From positions 1-7,747 of the forward strand of contig JAJRSV010000048.1 of NCBI GenBank assembly GCA_024278655.1: a DNA stretch of 7,747 bases. The letters run 5' to 3'. The position numbers and the translations under genes are program-made. This document shows positions 1 through 6,662 of this stretch, piece by piece. Source of the DNA: Bacteroidota bacterium. Its GTDB lineage: Bacteria; Bacteroidota; Ignavibacteria; Ignavibacteriales; Ignavibacteriaceae. How positions within the stretch are numbered: position 1 is the first letter of the stretch; the number at the start of each line of letters is the position of its first letter. Below the pieces are notes generated by a model. The model was not told where the DNA came from. It searched no databases and worked only from the letters and a program-made list of their open reading frames with translations.

Positions 1-1
1 G

Positions 2-148
2 GAAGTTGCAACGTTGATAAATAAGATGCAGCTTAAAGGAAGATATAAAGTTCAGTTTAATGCGGAGAATCTTCCGAGCGGTTTATACTTTGCACGTTTG
101 AAAACCGATAATTACAATAAAGTAATTAAAATGACATTGCTTAAATAA
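2..148 (+). CDS. C-terminal fragment of a T9SS-exported protein (5' end outside window)
   Basis: This open frame enters from the left edge and ends at TAA 146-148, giving 48 residues (EVATLINKMQLKGRY... to ...VIKMTLLK). The pattern is that of the last strands of a type IX secretion type A sorting domain: a segment like 'G.EV..L.n....G.y.v.f.a..LpSGlYf.rl.t......Kmtl.K', with LPSGLYFARL at about residues 24-33 and the basic end K-M-T-L-L-K. In that family the tail directs export across the outer membrane and is then usually cleaved. The passenger domain lies upstream of the window, so the protein's own activity cannot be told. The gene runs toward the metalloprotease gene, which carries the same kind of tail on the opposite strand. 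Seen: the frame and motif. Known: the sorting role. Inferred: extracellular or cell-surface location. Confidence 0.85.
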   Translation, partial: EVATLINKMQLKGRYKVQFNAENLPSGLYFARLKTDNYNKVIKMTLLK

Positions 149-163
149 TTCCGAATTTACTAT

Positions 164-313
164 GGGGCTGTCGAAAAAGGTAGAATTTCTTTGTGATTCT
201 TGGAGTCTTAGTGTCTTCGTGGCAAACAAAACTTTGGTGCAGTTATAAAACAAAACATTTGCCACAAAGGCTCAAAGGCACGAAGTAACACAAAGAGCTT
301 TTTGAACAGCCCC
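164..313. repeat. 150-bp imperfect palindromic, MITE-like element with TCTTnGTG units
   Basis: The ends are inverted copies: GGGGCTGTCGAAAAAG at 164-179 against CTTTTTGAACAGCCCC at 298-313, with 14 of 16 bases pairing. Inside, 188-226 pairs with about 258-296 at roughly 30 of 39 positions. The left arm is built of short direct units starting at 188, 198, 206 and 214 (TCTTTGTG, TCTTGGAG, TCTTAGTG, TCTTCGTG), and the right arm carries the same units reversed. The unpaired centre is about 31 bp. There is no coding capacity and no obvious target-site duplication. Arrays of CTTnGTG units are, from memory, common intergenic repeats in Bacteroidota-related genomes. On the plus strand the last arm is followed by CC and seven Ts (316-322), so the structure may also end the transcript of the gene finishing at 148, although its loop is far larger than in a normal terminator. 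Mobility is inferred only. Confidence 0.7.
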
Positions 314-320
314 CCTTTTT

Positions 321-2255
321 TTATCGCATCAAAATCATCTTCCTTGTTTGTGTAAAACCATCTGTAAAAATTGTATAAAAGTAAACCCCGCTTGTAAGAT
401 TCGATGCATCGAAAATAATTTCATGCTTTCCGGCTTCGATAGTTTTGTTTACCAATTCCGTAACTTCGTTTCCAAGCACATCGTACACTTTAAGCGTTAC
501 GTATGCTCTTTCCGGAATTTGGTATACGATTTTAGTGGAAGGATTAAACGGGTTGGGATAGTTTTGATTTAATGTAAACTTGTCGGGAGATTTAATCTGT
601 GTACTTAAAATATTACTATACTCAAATGAACCGTCGTGGTCAACTATCTTCAACCTGTAATTGTATAAGCCCGGCTCAAGCTGCTCATCGATAAATGAAT
701 ATGTATTCTGTTCGGTGGAGTTACCGTGACCCGGAACAAATCCGATTTTATTCCATTCGCCGGCTTCATTACTTTCCCCCGACAACGAATTAAATTTCTT
801 TCTCTCAATCTCAAAACCGAGGTTGTTTGTTTCGGTTGCCGTAACCCATCGCAGCGTAATGTTGTTATTGTCAACCGAAGAAGTAAAGGAGATAAGTTCA
901 ACGGGAATCGGCTGGTCATCCGGATCGCTGATTGCCCACGTTCCGAACTGAGTAACATTCGAAAGTGTGATGCTGTTTTCAACTGTGTCGACTATTCCGC
1001 CCATCCTGATCCAATTGCTTCCGCTTTTAAGATACAACTGAAGATTAGCTTCTCCGTTTATAAAGCCGGTCACTTCCGAATCGTCATAATAAACTCTTAA
1101 AACCGAAGTAAATCCTTCACCGCCATGGGGAGTTATTTCGAAAAATCTTTTAACCGCTTTTCTGTTGCGGGGCAAACCGGGAGGATAATATCCCTGCCAT
1201 ACTTCAACGGTAACGCTGTCTGTTGTTCCGGTATCCGAAAAATTTAATACTGTAAACGGGGTATTGTTAACATCGGTAAATACATAATTAACACCGGCAG
1301 ATTCAATCTTTATTGTTTCTTTGTAAGTAACCAACAACCCGTTGCGGAATACATTCATAGTCGCATCCATTCTGTTATCCTGATCCAGCGTATAAATATT
1401 TTTACATATATCATCGGTGTAATCCATATAATTTTCAATCATATCTTCCGTGCCGCACGAGACGTGTCCGGCAGGACAGCCCAGATTAGGTTCGAACTGG
1501 TAAGGAGTATCGGCACAGAAATCGCCCGGAGGATCGCAGCCGTTTTGAAATGTATGATAAAGATAAAGCCAGTGACCTATTTCGTGAGTTGTTGTTCTGC
1601 CATAGTTGTAAGGAGGATTCGCTGTCGGTCTTCCGAAAGCGGTGTAAAGTATAACCACACCGTCGGTTGACGGATCACCGCCGGGAAATTGCGAATATCC
1701 TTTGTATCCCCCGCCAAGATTACAGACCCAGATGTTTAAGTACTTATCGGTCTGCCATGCATCGTGTCCTCCGCTTGCATTAAACTTAACCGTGTTATCT
1801 ATACTGAACGTTAATACATCGGTATAAGTCCGGGTTATTCCCGTTGTAGGTTCTCCGGAAGGATCCACGGTTGCAAGTCTGAATTCATATTTTGTATCGG
1901 TACCAACGGGATTATCATTCCATCCGTTTGTACCGGGCATTCGCCTGAAGTCTTCGTTCAGCACATCTATTTGTGAATATATAACCGAGTCTGCTATGTT
2001 CTGTTCTTCGGTGTGATAAACAACATGAACGACAACCGGGATTACTGTGATTGTTTCGGTAGATAGAAAAGAGGGGTTCCGGCTTATCGTTTCCTGCAGT
2101 GTTTCTTCCATCGAAGTCATCCGGAGTTTAAGTTCCGGGTCGAGACGGAACAACTGTTCCATATATTCATCGGTGCCACACCAGTAGGAATTTAACTGTG
2201 CAAAGCTTGATGATGTAAGAATCAACAGCGATATTAATATTTCACCTATCTTCAT
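321..2255 (-). CDS. Secreted M43-family (pappalysin/cytophagalysin-like) zinc metalloprotease with T9SS sorting domain
   Basis: The 644-residue product starts with a signal peptide (MKIGEILISLLILTSSSFAQ). A propeptide-like stretch follows, then an M43 metalloprotease domain at about 71-315. The zinc motif HEIGHWLYLYH is at 224-234: ligands H224, H228 and H234, catalytic E225. The Met-turn region ENYMDYTDD lies at about 274-282, followed by the family's C and R-M. Cysteines near 240, 247, 260, 267 and 284 suggest disulfides. A region without a recognised family (about 316-445) follows, then a fibronectin III-like module starting PIPVELISF (about 449-556), then a type A T9SS sorting domain (about 559-644, NYPNPFNPSTKI). 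The expected role is an exported or surface peptidase acting on proteins. An in-frame TTG at 2285 would add ten residues, but the ATG at 2255 gives a normal signal peptide and lies downstream of the predicted promoter. The usual Gly of HEXXHXXGXXH is Tyr231. The stop lies 7 bp from the palindrome. Substrate unknown. Confidence 0.93.
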   Translation of the reverse strand: MKIGEILISLLILTSSSFAQLNSYWCGTDEYMEQLFRLDPELKLRMTSMEETLQETISRNPSFLSTETITVIPVVVHVVYHTEEQNIADSVIYSQIDVLNEDFRRMPGTNGWNDNPVGTDTKYEFRLATVDPSGEPTTGITRTYTDVLTFSIDNTVKFNASGGHDAWQTDKYLNIWVCNLGGGYKGYSQFPGGDPSTDGVVILYTAFGRPTANPPYNYGRTTTHEIGHWLYLYHTFQNGCDPPGDFCADTPYQFEPNLGCPAGHVSCGTEDMIENYMDYTDDICKNIYTLDQDNRMDATMNVFRNGLLVTYKETIKIESAGVNYVFTDVNNTPFTVLNFSDTGTTDSVTVEVWQGYYPPGLPRNRKAVKRFFEITPHGGEGFTSVLRVYYDDSEVTGFINGEANLQLYLKSGSNWIRMGGIVDTVENSITLSNVTQFGTWAISDPDDQPIPVELISFTSSVDNNNITLRWVTATETNNLGFEIERKKFNSLSGESNEAGEWNKIGFVPGHGNSTEQNTYSFIDEQLEPGLYNYRLKIVDHDGSFEYSNILSTQIKSPDKFTLNQNYPNPFNPSTKIVYQIPERAYVTLKVYDVLGNEVTELVNKTIEAGKHEIIFDASNLTSGVYFYTIFTDGFTQTRKMILMR

Positions 2256-2286
2256 CAAAATTTTATTTGTTACGGATAAAAACAAT

Positions 2287-2317
2287 CAAATTTAACCAGA
2301 TGGTAATTTAATTCAAA
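2287..2317 (-). promoter_or_regulatory. Candidate Bacteroidota-type promoter of the metalloprotease gene
   Basis: Reading the minus strand, TTTG (2317-2314) is followed after exactly 19 bases by TAAATTTG (2294-2287). This fits the Bacteroidota primary sigma consensus (-33 TTTG, 19-21 bases, -7 TAnnTTTG) at every defined position. Transcription would begin near 2280-2283, about 25 bases before the ATG at 2255 and downstream of the alternative TTG at 2285, so it supports the ATG start. It lies in the 80-bp gap after the AddB-like gene, suggesting the protease can be expressed separately from the operon. Such AT-rich matches can occur by chance, and the sigma preference of this organism is inferred. 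Confidence 0.55.
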
Positions 2318-2335
2318 CGTAAAGAAAGGACTTTA

Positions 2336-5300
2336 TTAACTCACATCCTGTATTCTGCAAATCGATTTGAAGTCGCAGTACTTGCATACTTTATTTTCCC
2401 GGTCTTCGAGTACAGAAAGATTGAATTTCCCTTCTGCAATTTGCTGTGTGTACTTTTTGATTGAATCAATACAGATTTCAATCATCTCTCTCGAATCTTC
2501 AATCAACTCATCTTCATTCGGTGTTCTTTTACCGGTTAATTTTATCGGTAATTGTCCGAATTCCTTTTCGCTGTATTTAAGAGAATAAATAACCGAGCCG
2601 GACGGTTCAAACTTCTTGTTCAGTTGTGCACTTATTAATTCTTTTGCAACATACATATACAACGGAAGCTGAAGTGACAAACCGCTCTTCAAATCTTCCC
2701 TCGAAGGTTTTTTACCGCTGAGCTTATAGTCTATAACTTTTATTGTGCCGTTGTTTTCGTTCAAATCCACGCGGTCGATTTTTCCTCTCACCTTTACGCC
2801 TTCAATTTCGAACTCGCTTTCAGCCATGCTTTTGTCGCCTGAAAACTTATTCAACTCACCGAATGCAAGCTCAAAATATTTTGGAACGAATCCGTCTGCA
2901 GTATCTCTTTCATTCACAAGGAATTTATATAGTAGTGATTTTCGCCTGTCTCCTTCAATGCCGAGTATTTTTTCTTTTTCATAAAATGTTAATGCCGAGT
3001 TCAGGTTTAACTTGTCAATTTTCTCCTTAGCTATTTTGAATATGATTTCCTCACATTCTTTAAATTCTTCCGGTGATGCACCTTGCAACTTAATTCCTTT
3101 TTCGGTTATGGTTGAATAAAATCCGAATAAAATAGTGTGAAGCAGACTGCCCATTTCGAGCGCTTCAATCTCCTCTGTCGGTTCTTCAAGCGTTGTTAAG
3201 TGTAGCACCCTTTGCGCAAAATATTGATACGGACACTTGGCATAAGTCTCCAACTGCGAAGTTGAAAACTGCTTTTCTTTGAACTCCGCTAATTTGTTTT
3301 TTAATTCATCATTGAGTTCGCCGGTTAAAATTCCGGTGTAAGGCGATTCGGAAAACGGCTCTTTAATTCTGATGTTATTAATCTCTATTGCTCTTTTAAC
3401 TTTTTCGATTTCGATGCCGGCATCTTCGGGCAATTTAAACTCTGTACCTTTGCCAATGCTTTCACCAATATATTTCAGCAGCTCTTCTTTTGAATAAATA
3501 GTATCCGAATAATCTTCGGCAGATTTTGTTTTAACTTCAAAAAGATTTTTAAACTCAATTAAAAAATTCGACTCGACAAGCTCTTTCTTTTCATCGTTTG
3601 ATGGATGAGTAAGATATAAACCTTTCTGCCACGAACACAATGTTTGATAAAAATGATATCGCTCTTCGGTTTGATGTCTTATCTCTTCCTTTGCAAACGA
3701 ACCTGAGAAGAAAACTTCGGGAGTATAACGAGTTGGGAAATCGCCGTCGGTTAAACCTGCTATAAAAAGGTAATCGAACTTTAGTCCTCTTATTTCGTTT
3801 AGCGTAGTAACCTGAACTCCGTAGCCCGGTTTCTCTTTTATGTTATATCTGCCGAATGCACTTAAAGTAATTATCTGGTTCAAAAAGAATTTAAGCGGGA
3901 GTTTGGTTCCATCTCCCTGTTCAATTGAAAGCAGAGTCATCAACTCTTCAATGCTTTCCATAAAAGTTGTAACGGCTTTAATGTTCGTCTCTACAAACTT
4001 GTCGTTTCCTTCAAGAAGGTTTGTGTGAAACTTAAGCTTGAAAATTAATTTGTTCAGATTTTCTAAAAACTCCTTAACCGTCATCTTCTTCTCGAAGGGT
4101 TTAAGAAGTGTGTGCAGCGCTTCAATGTCTTCCAATGCTTTTTCGTAATCGACATTATAGCGTTTCATCTCGTTATACGATTCATCTTCGTAACGGCTTT
4201 CGGTTATTGCATCCTTCAGTCGCTCGCGCCAGTTACGCAGTCCCGAAACAATCTTCAACTCGATTGATGCTTTCAACAGATTAGTGAGATCGAACTGCTC
4301 CAACCGTATGAACCTGCTGCTCAACGCACGGAATATGTTCTTGTAATAAAAATCGTTCTCCAGAATTTCCAGCAGATTGATAACAGCGATGATAGGCGGC
4401 GAAGTGCTCAGCGAAAGCCGGTCGGTAAGATTAAACGGAATACCGAAACGCGTAAACTGATCGCGCACAACGGGTGAGTAAGGTTTGATAAGATTGAACA
4501 CAACACAAATGCGGTTCGGCTTTACGTTTTTATGAACGATTAACTCTTTAATTTCTTTTGCAATAAGTTCAATTTCATTCTCCCTGTTGAAAGCCGTTAT
4601 TTCGGTTAAGCGATTTGTGAATCTTTTATCCGGTGTTTTCTCTTTTTTCCCGAAAAGCTTTTCCTTAACCCGGTTGATGAACTCAGTCTGCTCGGCAGGC
4701 GATAAATCTTTAACTTCTTTAAAACCCTTCTTCAATAATTTTTCGTAACATTTTTTGAGATGCGAGAAGATTAGAGGGTTGTATTTGTAATAATCGAAAT
4801 AAACATAAAGCTCAATTCCTTCAAGCTCTGCTGTTGAGTTTATTATTTCTATTTCGGGATTTGTGAACTCATCGAAACCGTTAATAATTATTTTCTTTAC
4901 CTGTTCGTAATTCTCGTTAAACAATTTTACAAATTCTTCTTCCGGTTTGCCGTTTAACTCTGCATATACATCACCGATTTCCTTAACGCCGATTGAGTTA
5001 AACTTTTCCTGATAGATTTTATAAATAGCTGCTATGTCTTCTGCTTTTGCACGTTCCGCGCCGGTTAATGTTTTTGCTTCGTTCATCAGCAATTCAGGAC
5101 TAATGCCGTTTTTCTTATATTCGGAAATAACATTCTTCACACGTTCAAGCGTGCCGAAAGGAATTTCATCTTTATAATTCGAAAAGTATTTTAACTCCGC
5201 TTCCTGAAAGCTTTGCTTTAAAAGCACAACTGCTGTTTGTTCGCTTACAAGCGGTGCACCGTCCGGTGAGCCGAAAAGCATTCGTGTGCAGTAAGTTCCT

Positions 5301-5488
5301 ATTGTTTCAAGGTTCAATCCTGCCGCCGCATTATTGGGTGAGCGGGAAATCAACTCTCTTTTGAAGTAACGTATCTTTCTGTTGGTGGGAACGATGAAAA
5401 GTATTTCGTTAAGCTTGCCTGCTTTTATTATCTCATCAGTGAGTAAGTCTAGATCAATTTCAGTACGACCGTACTTTGTTAATATCAT
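2336..5488 (-). CDS. AddB-type PD-(D/E)XK nuclease with degenerate helicase domain and probable 4Fe-4S cluster
   Basis: The 1050-residue protein resembles AddB, the second subunit of AddAB double-strand-break repair helicase-nucleases. The N-terminal two thirds is an inactivated SF1 helicase fold: ILFIVPTNRK (29-38), GIPFNLTDRLSLSTSPP (349-365), and VQVTTLNEIRGLKFDYLFIAG...DGDFP (558-585), like the family's motif V region. No GxxGxGKT/S Walker A is present. The nuclease domain starts at about 740 with TSQLETYAKCPYQYF. It has GSLLH (H784), GKIDRVD (D905), VIDYK (D920, K922) and LSLQLPLYMY (Q940), the expected metal and catalytic residues. C752 with C1035-x2-C1038-x5-C1044 matches the AddB iron-sulfur pattern. 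The start overlaps the upstream stop as ATGA, with a purine-rich GGGGAAG just before it. The family is usually somewhat longer because it keeps the Walker A region. AddA is not adjacent here. It would act in the cytoplasm on DNA ends. I am sure of the nuclease family, less of strict AddB orthology, so no symbol is given. Confidence 0.88.
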   Translation of the reverse strand: MILTKYGRTEIDLDLLTDEIIKAGKLNEILFIVPTNRKIRYFKRELISRSPNNAAAGLNLETIGTYCTRMLFGSPDGAPLVSEQTAVVLLKQSFQEAELKYFSNYKDEIPFGTLERVKNVISEYKKNGISPELLMNEAKTLTGAERAKAEDIAAIYKIYQEKFNSIGVKEIGDVYAELNGKPEEEFVKLFNENYEQVKKIIINGFDEFTNPEIEIINSTAELEGIELYVYFDYYKYNPLIFSHLKKCYEKLLKKGFKEVKDLSPAEQTEFINRVKEKLFGKKEKTPDKRFTNRLTEITAFNRENEIELIAKEIKELIVHKNVKPNRICVVFNLIKPYSPVVRDQFTRFGIPFNLTDRLSLSTSPPIIAVINLLEILENDFYYKNIFRALSSRFIRLEQFDLTNLLKASIELKIVSGLRNWRERLKDAITESRYEDESYNEMKRYNVDYEKALEDIEALHTLLKPFEKKMTVKEFLENLNKLIFKLKFHTNLLEGNDKFVETNIKAVTTFMESIEELMTLLSIEQGDGTKLPLKFFLNQIITLSAFGRYNIKEKPGYGVQVTTLNEIRGLKFDYLFIAGLTDGDFPTRYTPEVFFSGSFAKEEIRHQTEERYHFYQTLCSWQKGLYLTHPSNDEKKELVESNFLIEFKNLFEVKTKSAEDYSDTIYSKEELLKYIGESIGKGTEFKLPEDAGIEIEKVKRAIEINNIRIKEPFSESPYTGILTGELNDELKNKLAEFKEKQFSTSQLETYAKCPYQYFAQRVLHLTTLEEPTEEIEALEMGSLLHTILFGFYSTITEKGIKLQGASPEEFKECEEIIFKIAKEKIDKLNLNSALTFYEKEKILGIEGDRRKSLLYKFLVNERDTADGFVPKYFELAFGELNKFSGDKSMAESEFEIEGVKVRGKIDRVDLNENNGTIKVIDYKLSGKKPSREDLKSGLSLQLPLYMYVAKELISAQLNKKFEPSGSVIYSLKYSEKEFGQLPIKLTGKRTPNEDELIEDSREMIEICIDSIKKYTQQIAEGKFNLSVLEDRENKVCKYCDFKSICRIQDVS

Positions 5489-5997
5489 TTCTTCCCCGGT
5501 GATTTAATCAGCAAATCCCTGTACGAACTTCTTATCTCTTCGTAGTCGTTAAGGTTAAGCAGCTCTTTTATTTTCCCGAACCTTTTTTGTGCATCGGCTT
5601 TTCCGTTGAGCACAAGCGTTTCGAGTTCCAAAAATTTGCCGAGATGTTTTACCGTATCGAGATGAATTCGTGTATCGTCGTAATAATATAACTCACGTTT
5701 CTTTTCTACCACCACTTCGGTTTTAAGGAATGAAGAAAAAAGTTTATCCGAACCCTTGCTGCTCATATAAGCAACGTGGTAATCCGACCACCTGTTTTTA
5801 GCGGCTTCATTCCGGTTGTAATAAATCAAGCTTTCGCTCCCGTTTTCTATGCGGAGTTTCAGCAGTCCGTTCGGCACGGAGTAGTAAATATCTTTCTGAT
5901 TTAAGATGCCTCTTTTTTCCGCATCAATTTTTTTAAGAATTCTTTTAAATGAGTTGTGCGAATCAACTTTTATTTTCAGTTCAAGATTTACAGGCAT
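5485..5997 (-). CDS. CYTH-domain protein, class IV adenylate cyclase-like
   Basis: The 170-residue protein is a single CYTH (triphosphate tunnel) domain. Visible family features are NLELKIKV at the N-terminus (N4-x-E6-x-K8-x-K10, a variant of ExExK seen in the CyaB-like subgroup), QKDIYYSVPNGLLKLR (34-49), SLIYYNRNE (56-64) with R69-x-SDY (71-73), then KKRELYYYDDTRIHLDTVKH (99-118) and LGKFLELE (119-126). Alternating charged strands of this kind line a tunnel that binds triphosphates with divalent metal. Relatives include class IV adenylate cyclases and inorganic triphosphatases, and sequence alone does not separate these activities. ATG 5997 is chosen over GTG 6003 because AAAAGGAG (6010-6003) sits five bases before it. 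The start overlaps the methyltransferase stop (TGATG), and its stop overlaps the AddB start (ATGA). Likely cytoplasmic. Whether it makes cAMP is unknown. Confidence 0.88.
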   Translation of the reverse strand: MPVNLELKIKVDSHNSFKRILKKIDAEKRGILNQKDIYYSVPNGLLKLRIENGSESLIYYNRNEAAKNRWSDYHVAYMSSKGSDKLFSSFLKTEVVVEKKRELYYYDDTRIHLDTVKHLGKFLELETLVLNGKADAQKRFGKIKELLNLNDYEEIRSSYRDLLIKSPGKK

Positions 5998-6605
5998 CAA
6001 CACTCCTTTTCATAAATCTGCAAAACTTCTCTTTCTCTTCTCGGTTTTATCGAATTGATTTCTGTTGTGGTTAATACAAGCTTTAAGTGTTTACTGAAAA
6101 CTTCCGTTACTTCTTTAACATTCAGCCCGAAGGGCGGACCGCCGGGTCGGTTTTCAACAGGGAAGAGCAGTGCAATCAGTCTTCCGCTGCATTTTAATAT
6201 CGAAGCAATCATTTCGGCGTATTCTTCTCTTCTGTTAGGATTGATTGCACAAAGCGTAACATAGTCGTAAACAAAATCGTAATACTCTGTACGATATCCG
6301 GGAAGATTGAAAAAGTCATCTACGATAAAATTTATTTTCACTCCTTCATTCGCTGCAATTTTCTTAGCAGCATCAACGGCAGTTCGGGAGAAATCGATTG
6401 CGGTAACTTCGAGTCCCGCTTTTGCTGCGGCAACTGCATCGCGTCCGTATCCCGAACCCAGAATTAATATCTTGCCTCCGTCGATAAATTTTCTATCATT
6501 AAGCATATCGACGAATGCGGGAGTGGGCGTTTTCAAATCCCAGTTGGGAACATCCTGTTTATATATATCGTCCCAAAACGACGAATCGTCAACAAAAGTT
6601 TTCAT
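5997..6605 (-). CDS. TPMT-like class I SAM-dependent methyltransferase
   Basis: This 202-residue protein fits the thiopurine S-methyltransferase/halide-thiol methyltransferase family (TPMT fold), which moves the methyl group of S-adenosylmethionine to small sulfur or halide acceptors. Seen: FWDDIY and the W of PNWDLKTPTPAF (10-31). SAM-binding motif I is ILILGSGYGRD (46-56), where many relatives have PGCG. The acidic end of strand 2 is AIDFS (69-73), followed by VDDFF (95-99). The family-typical run YDYVTLCAINPNRREEY (113-129) is present, then GRLIALLFP (141-149) and GGPPFGLN (155-162). Length is normal for the bacterial members. It is the first gene of the minus-strand operon, and its TGA overlaps the next ATG. 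No strong ribosome site or consensus promoter is evident upstream, in the 57-bp divergent gap. Substrate cannot be predicted. A general small-molecule methyltransferase is the safe description. Confidence 0.87.
   Translation of the reverse strand: MKTFVDDSSFWDDIYKQDVPNWDLKTPTPAFVDMLNDRKFIDGGKILILGSGYGRDAVAAAKAGLEVTAIDFSRTAVDAAKKIAANEGVKINFIVDDFFNLPGYRTEYYDFVYDYVTLCAINPNRREEYAEMIASILKCSGRLIALLFPVENRPGGPPFGLNVKEVTEVFSKHLKLVLTTTEINSIKPRREREVLQIYEKEC
6003..6010 (-). promoter_or_regulatory. Shine-Dalgarno site deciding the CYTH gene start
   Basis: The minus strand reads AAAAGGAG, then TGTTG, then ATG at 5997. The five-base spacing suits the ATG, whereas the alternative in-frame GTG (6003) overlaps the GGAG itself. 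It is the clearest ribosome binding site in the window and lies inside the end of the methyltransferase gene, consistent with coupled translation. Confidence 0.7.
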
Positions 6606-6620
6606 TGAACGGCTTAGGTA

Positions 6621-6651
6621 TTGATATTCTGATGAAGTTAAACAATATTTG
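6621..6651 (+). promoter_or_regulatory. Weak candidate promoter of the beta-barrel gene
   Basis: TTG at 6621-6623 is followed after 20 bases by AATATTTG (6644-6651), one mismatch from TAnnTTTG. The position, about 12-20 bases before the possible starts at 6663 and 6672, is reasonable, and the gap is the only intergenic space available. The -33 element is incomplete, so this is tentative. No equally good match was found for the divergent methyltransferase operon. Confidence 0.3.
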
Positions 6652-6662
6652 ACACAAGAATA

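Noticed and set aside
83..265. Minus-strand open frame of 60 codons across the left gene tail and the palindrome
   Set aside because: It overlaps the real coding tail at 2-148 and runs into repeat sequence. The peptide has no recognisable pattern or start signal.
164..313. CRISPR array
   Set aside because: The short units are 8-10 bp, almost contiguous and arranged as an inverted pair, without spacers of regular length.
164..322. The palindrome as a normal intrinsic terminator
   Set aside because: A T tract follows on the plus strand, but the closing stem is separated by well over 100 bases and is interrupted. No T tract follows on the minus strand. A terminator role is possible but not supported as the main identity.
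650..1100. Open frames of about 110-124 codons on both strands inside the metalloprotease gene
   Set aside because: They lie in other frames of a gene with clear domains. Their products are basic, low-information peptides without motifs.
2256..2285. TTG at 2285 as the metalloprotease start
   Set aside because: It would put ten extra residues before a normal signal peptide, has no ribosome site, and lies upstream of the predicted transcription start.
2743..3030. Plus-strand open frames opposite the nuclease domain
   Set aside because: They are antisense to the essential PD-(D/E)XK region, which is intact. No independent coding evidence is seen.
5998..6003. GTG at 6003 as the CYTH gene start
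   Set aside because: It overlaps the GGAG of the ribosome site. The ATG at 5997 has correct spacing and forms the TGATG coupling junction.
6307..6624. Plus-strand open frame antisense to the methyltransferase
   Set aside because: The minus-strand frame encodes a clear TPMT-like protein with family motifs. The antisense frame has no domain pattern and is a reflection of its codon use.
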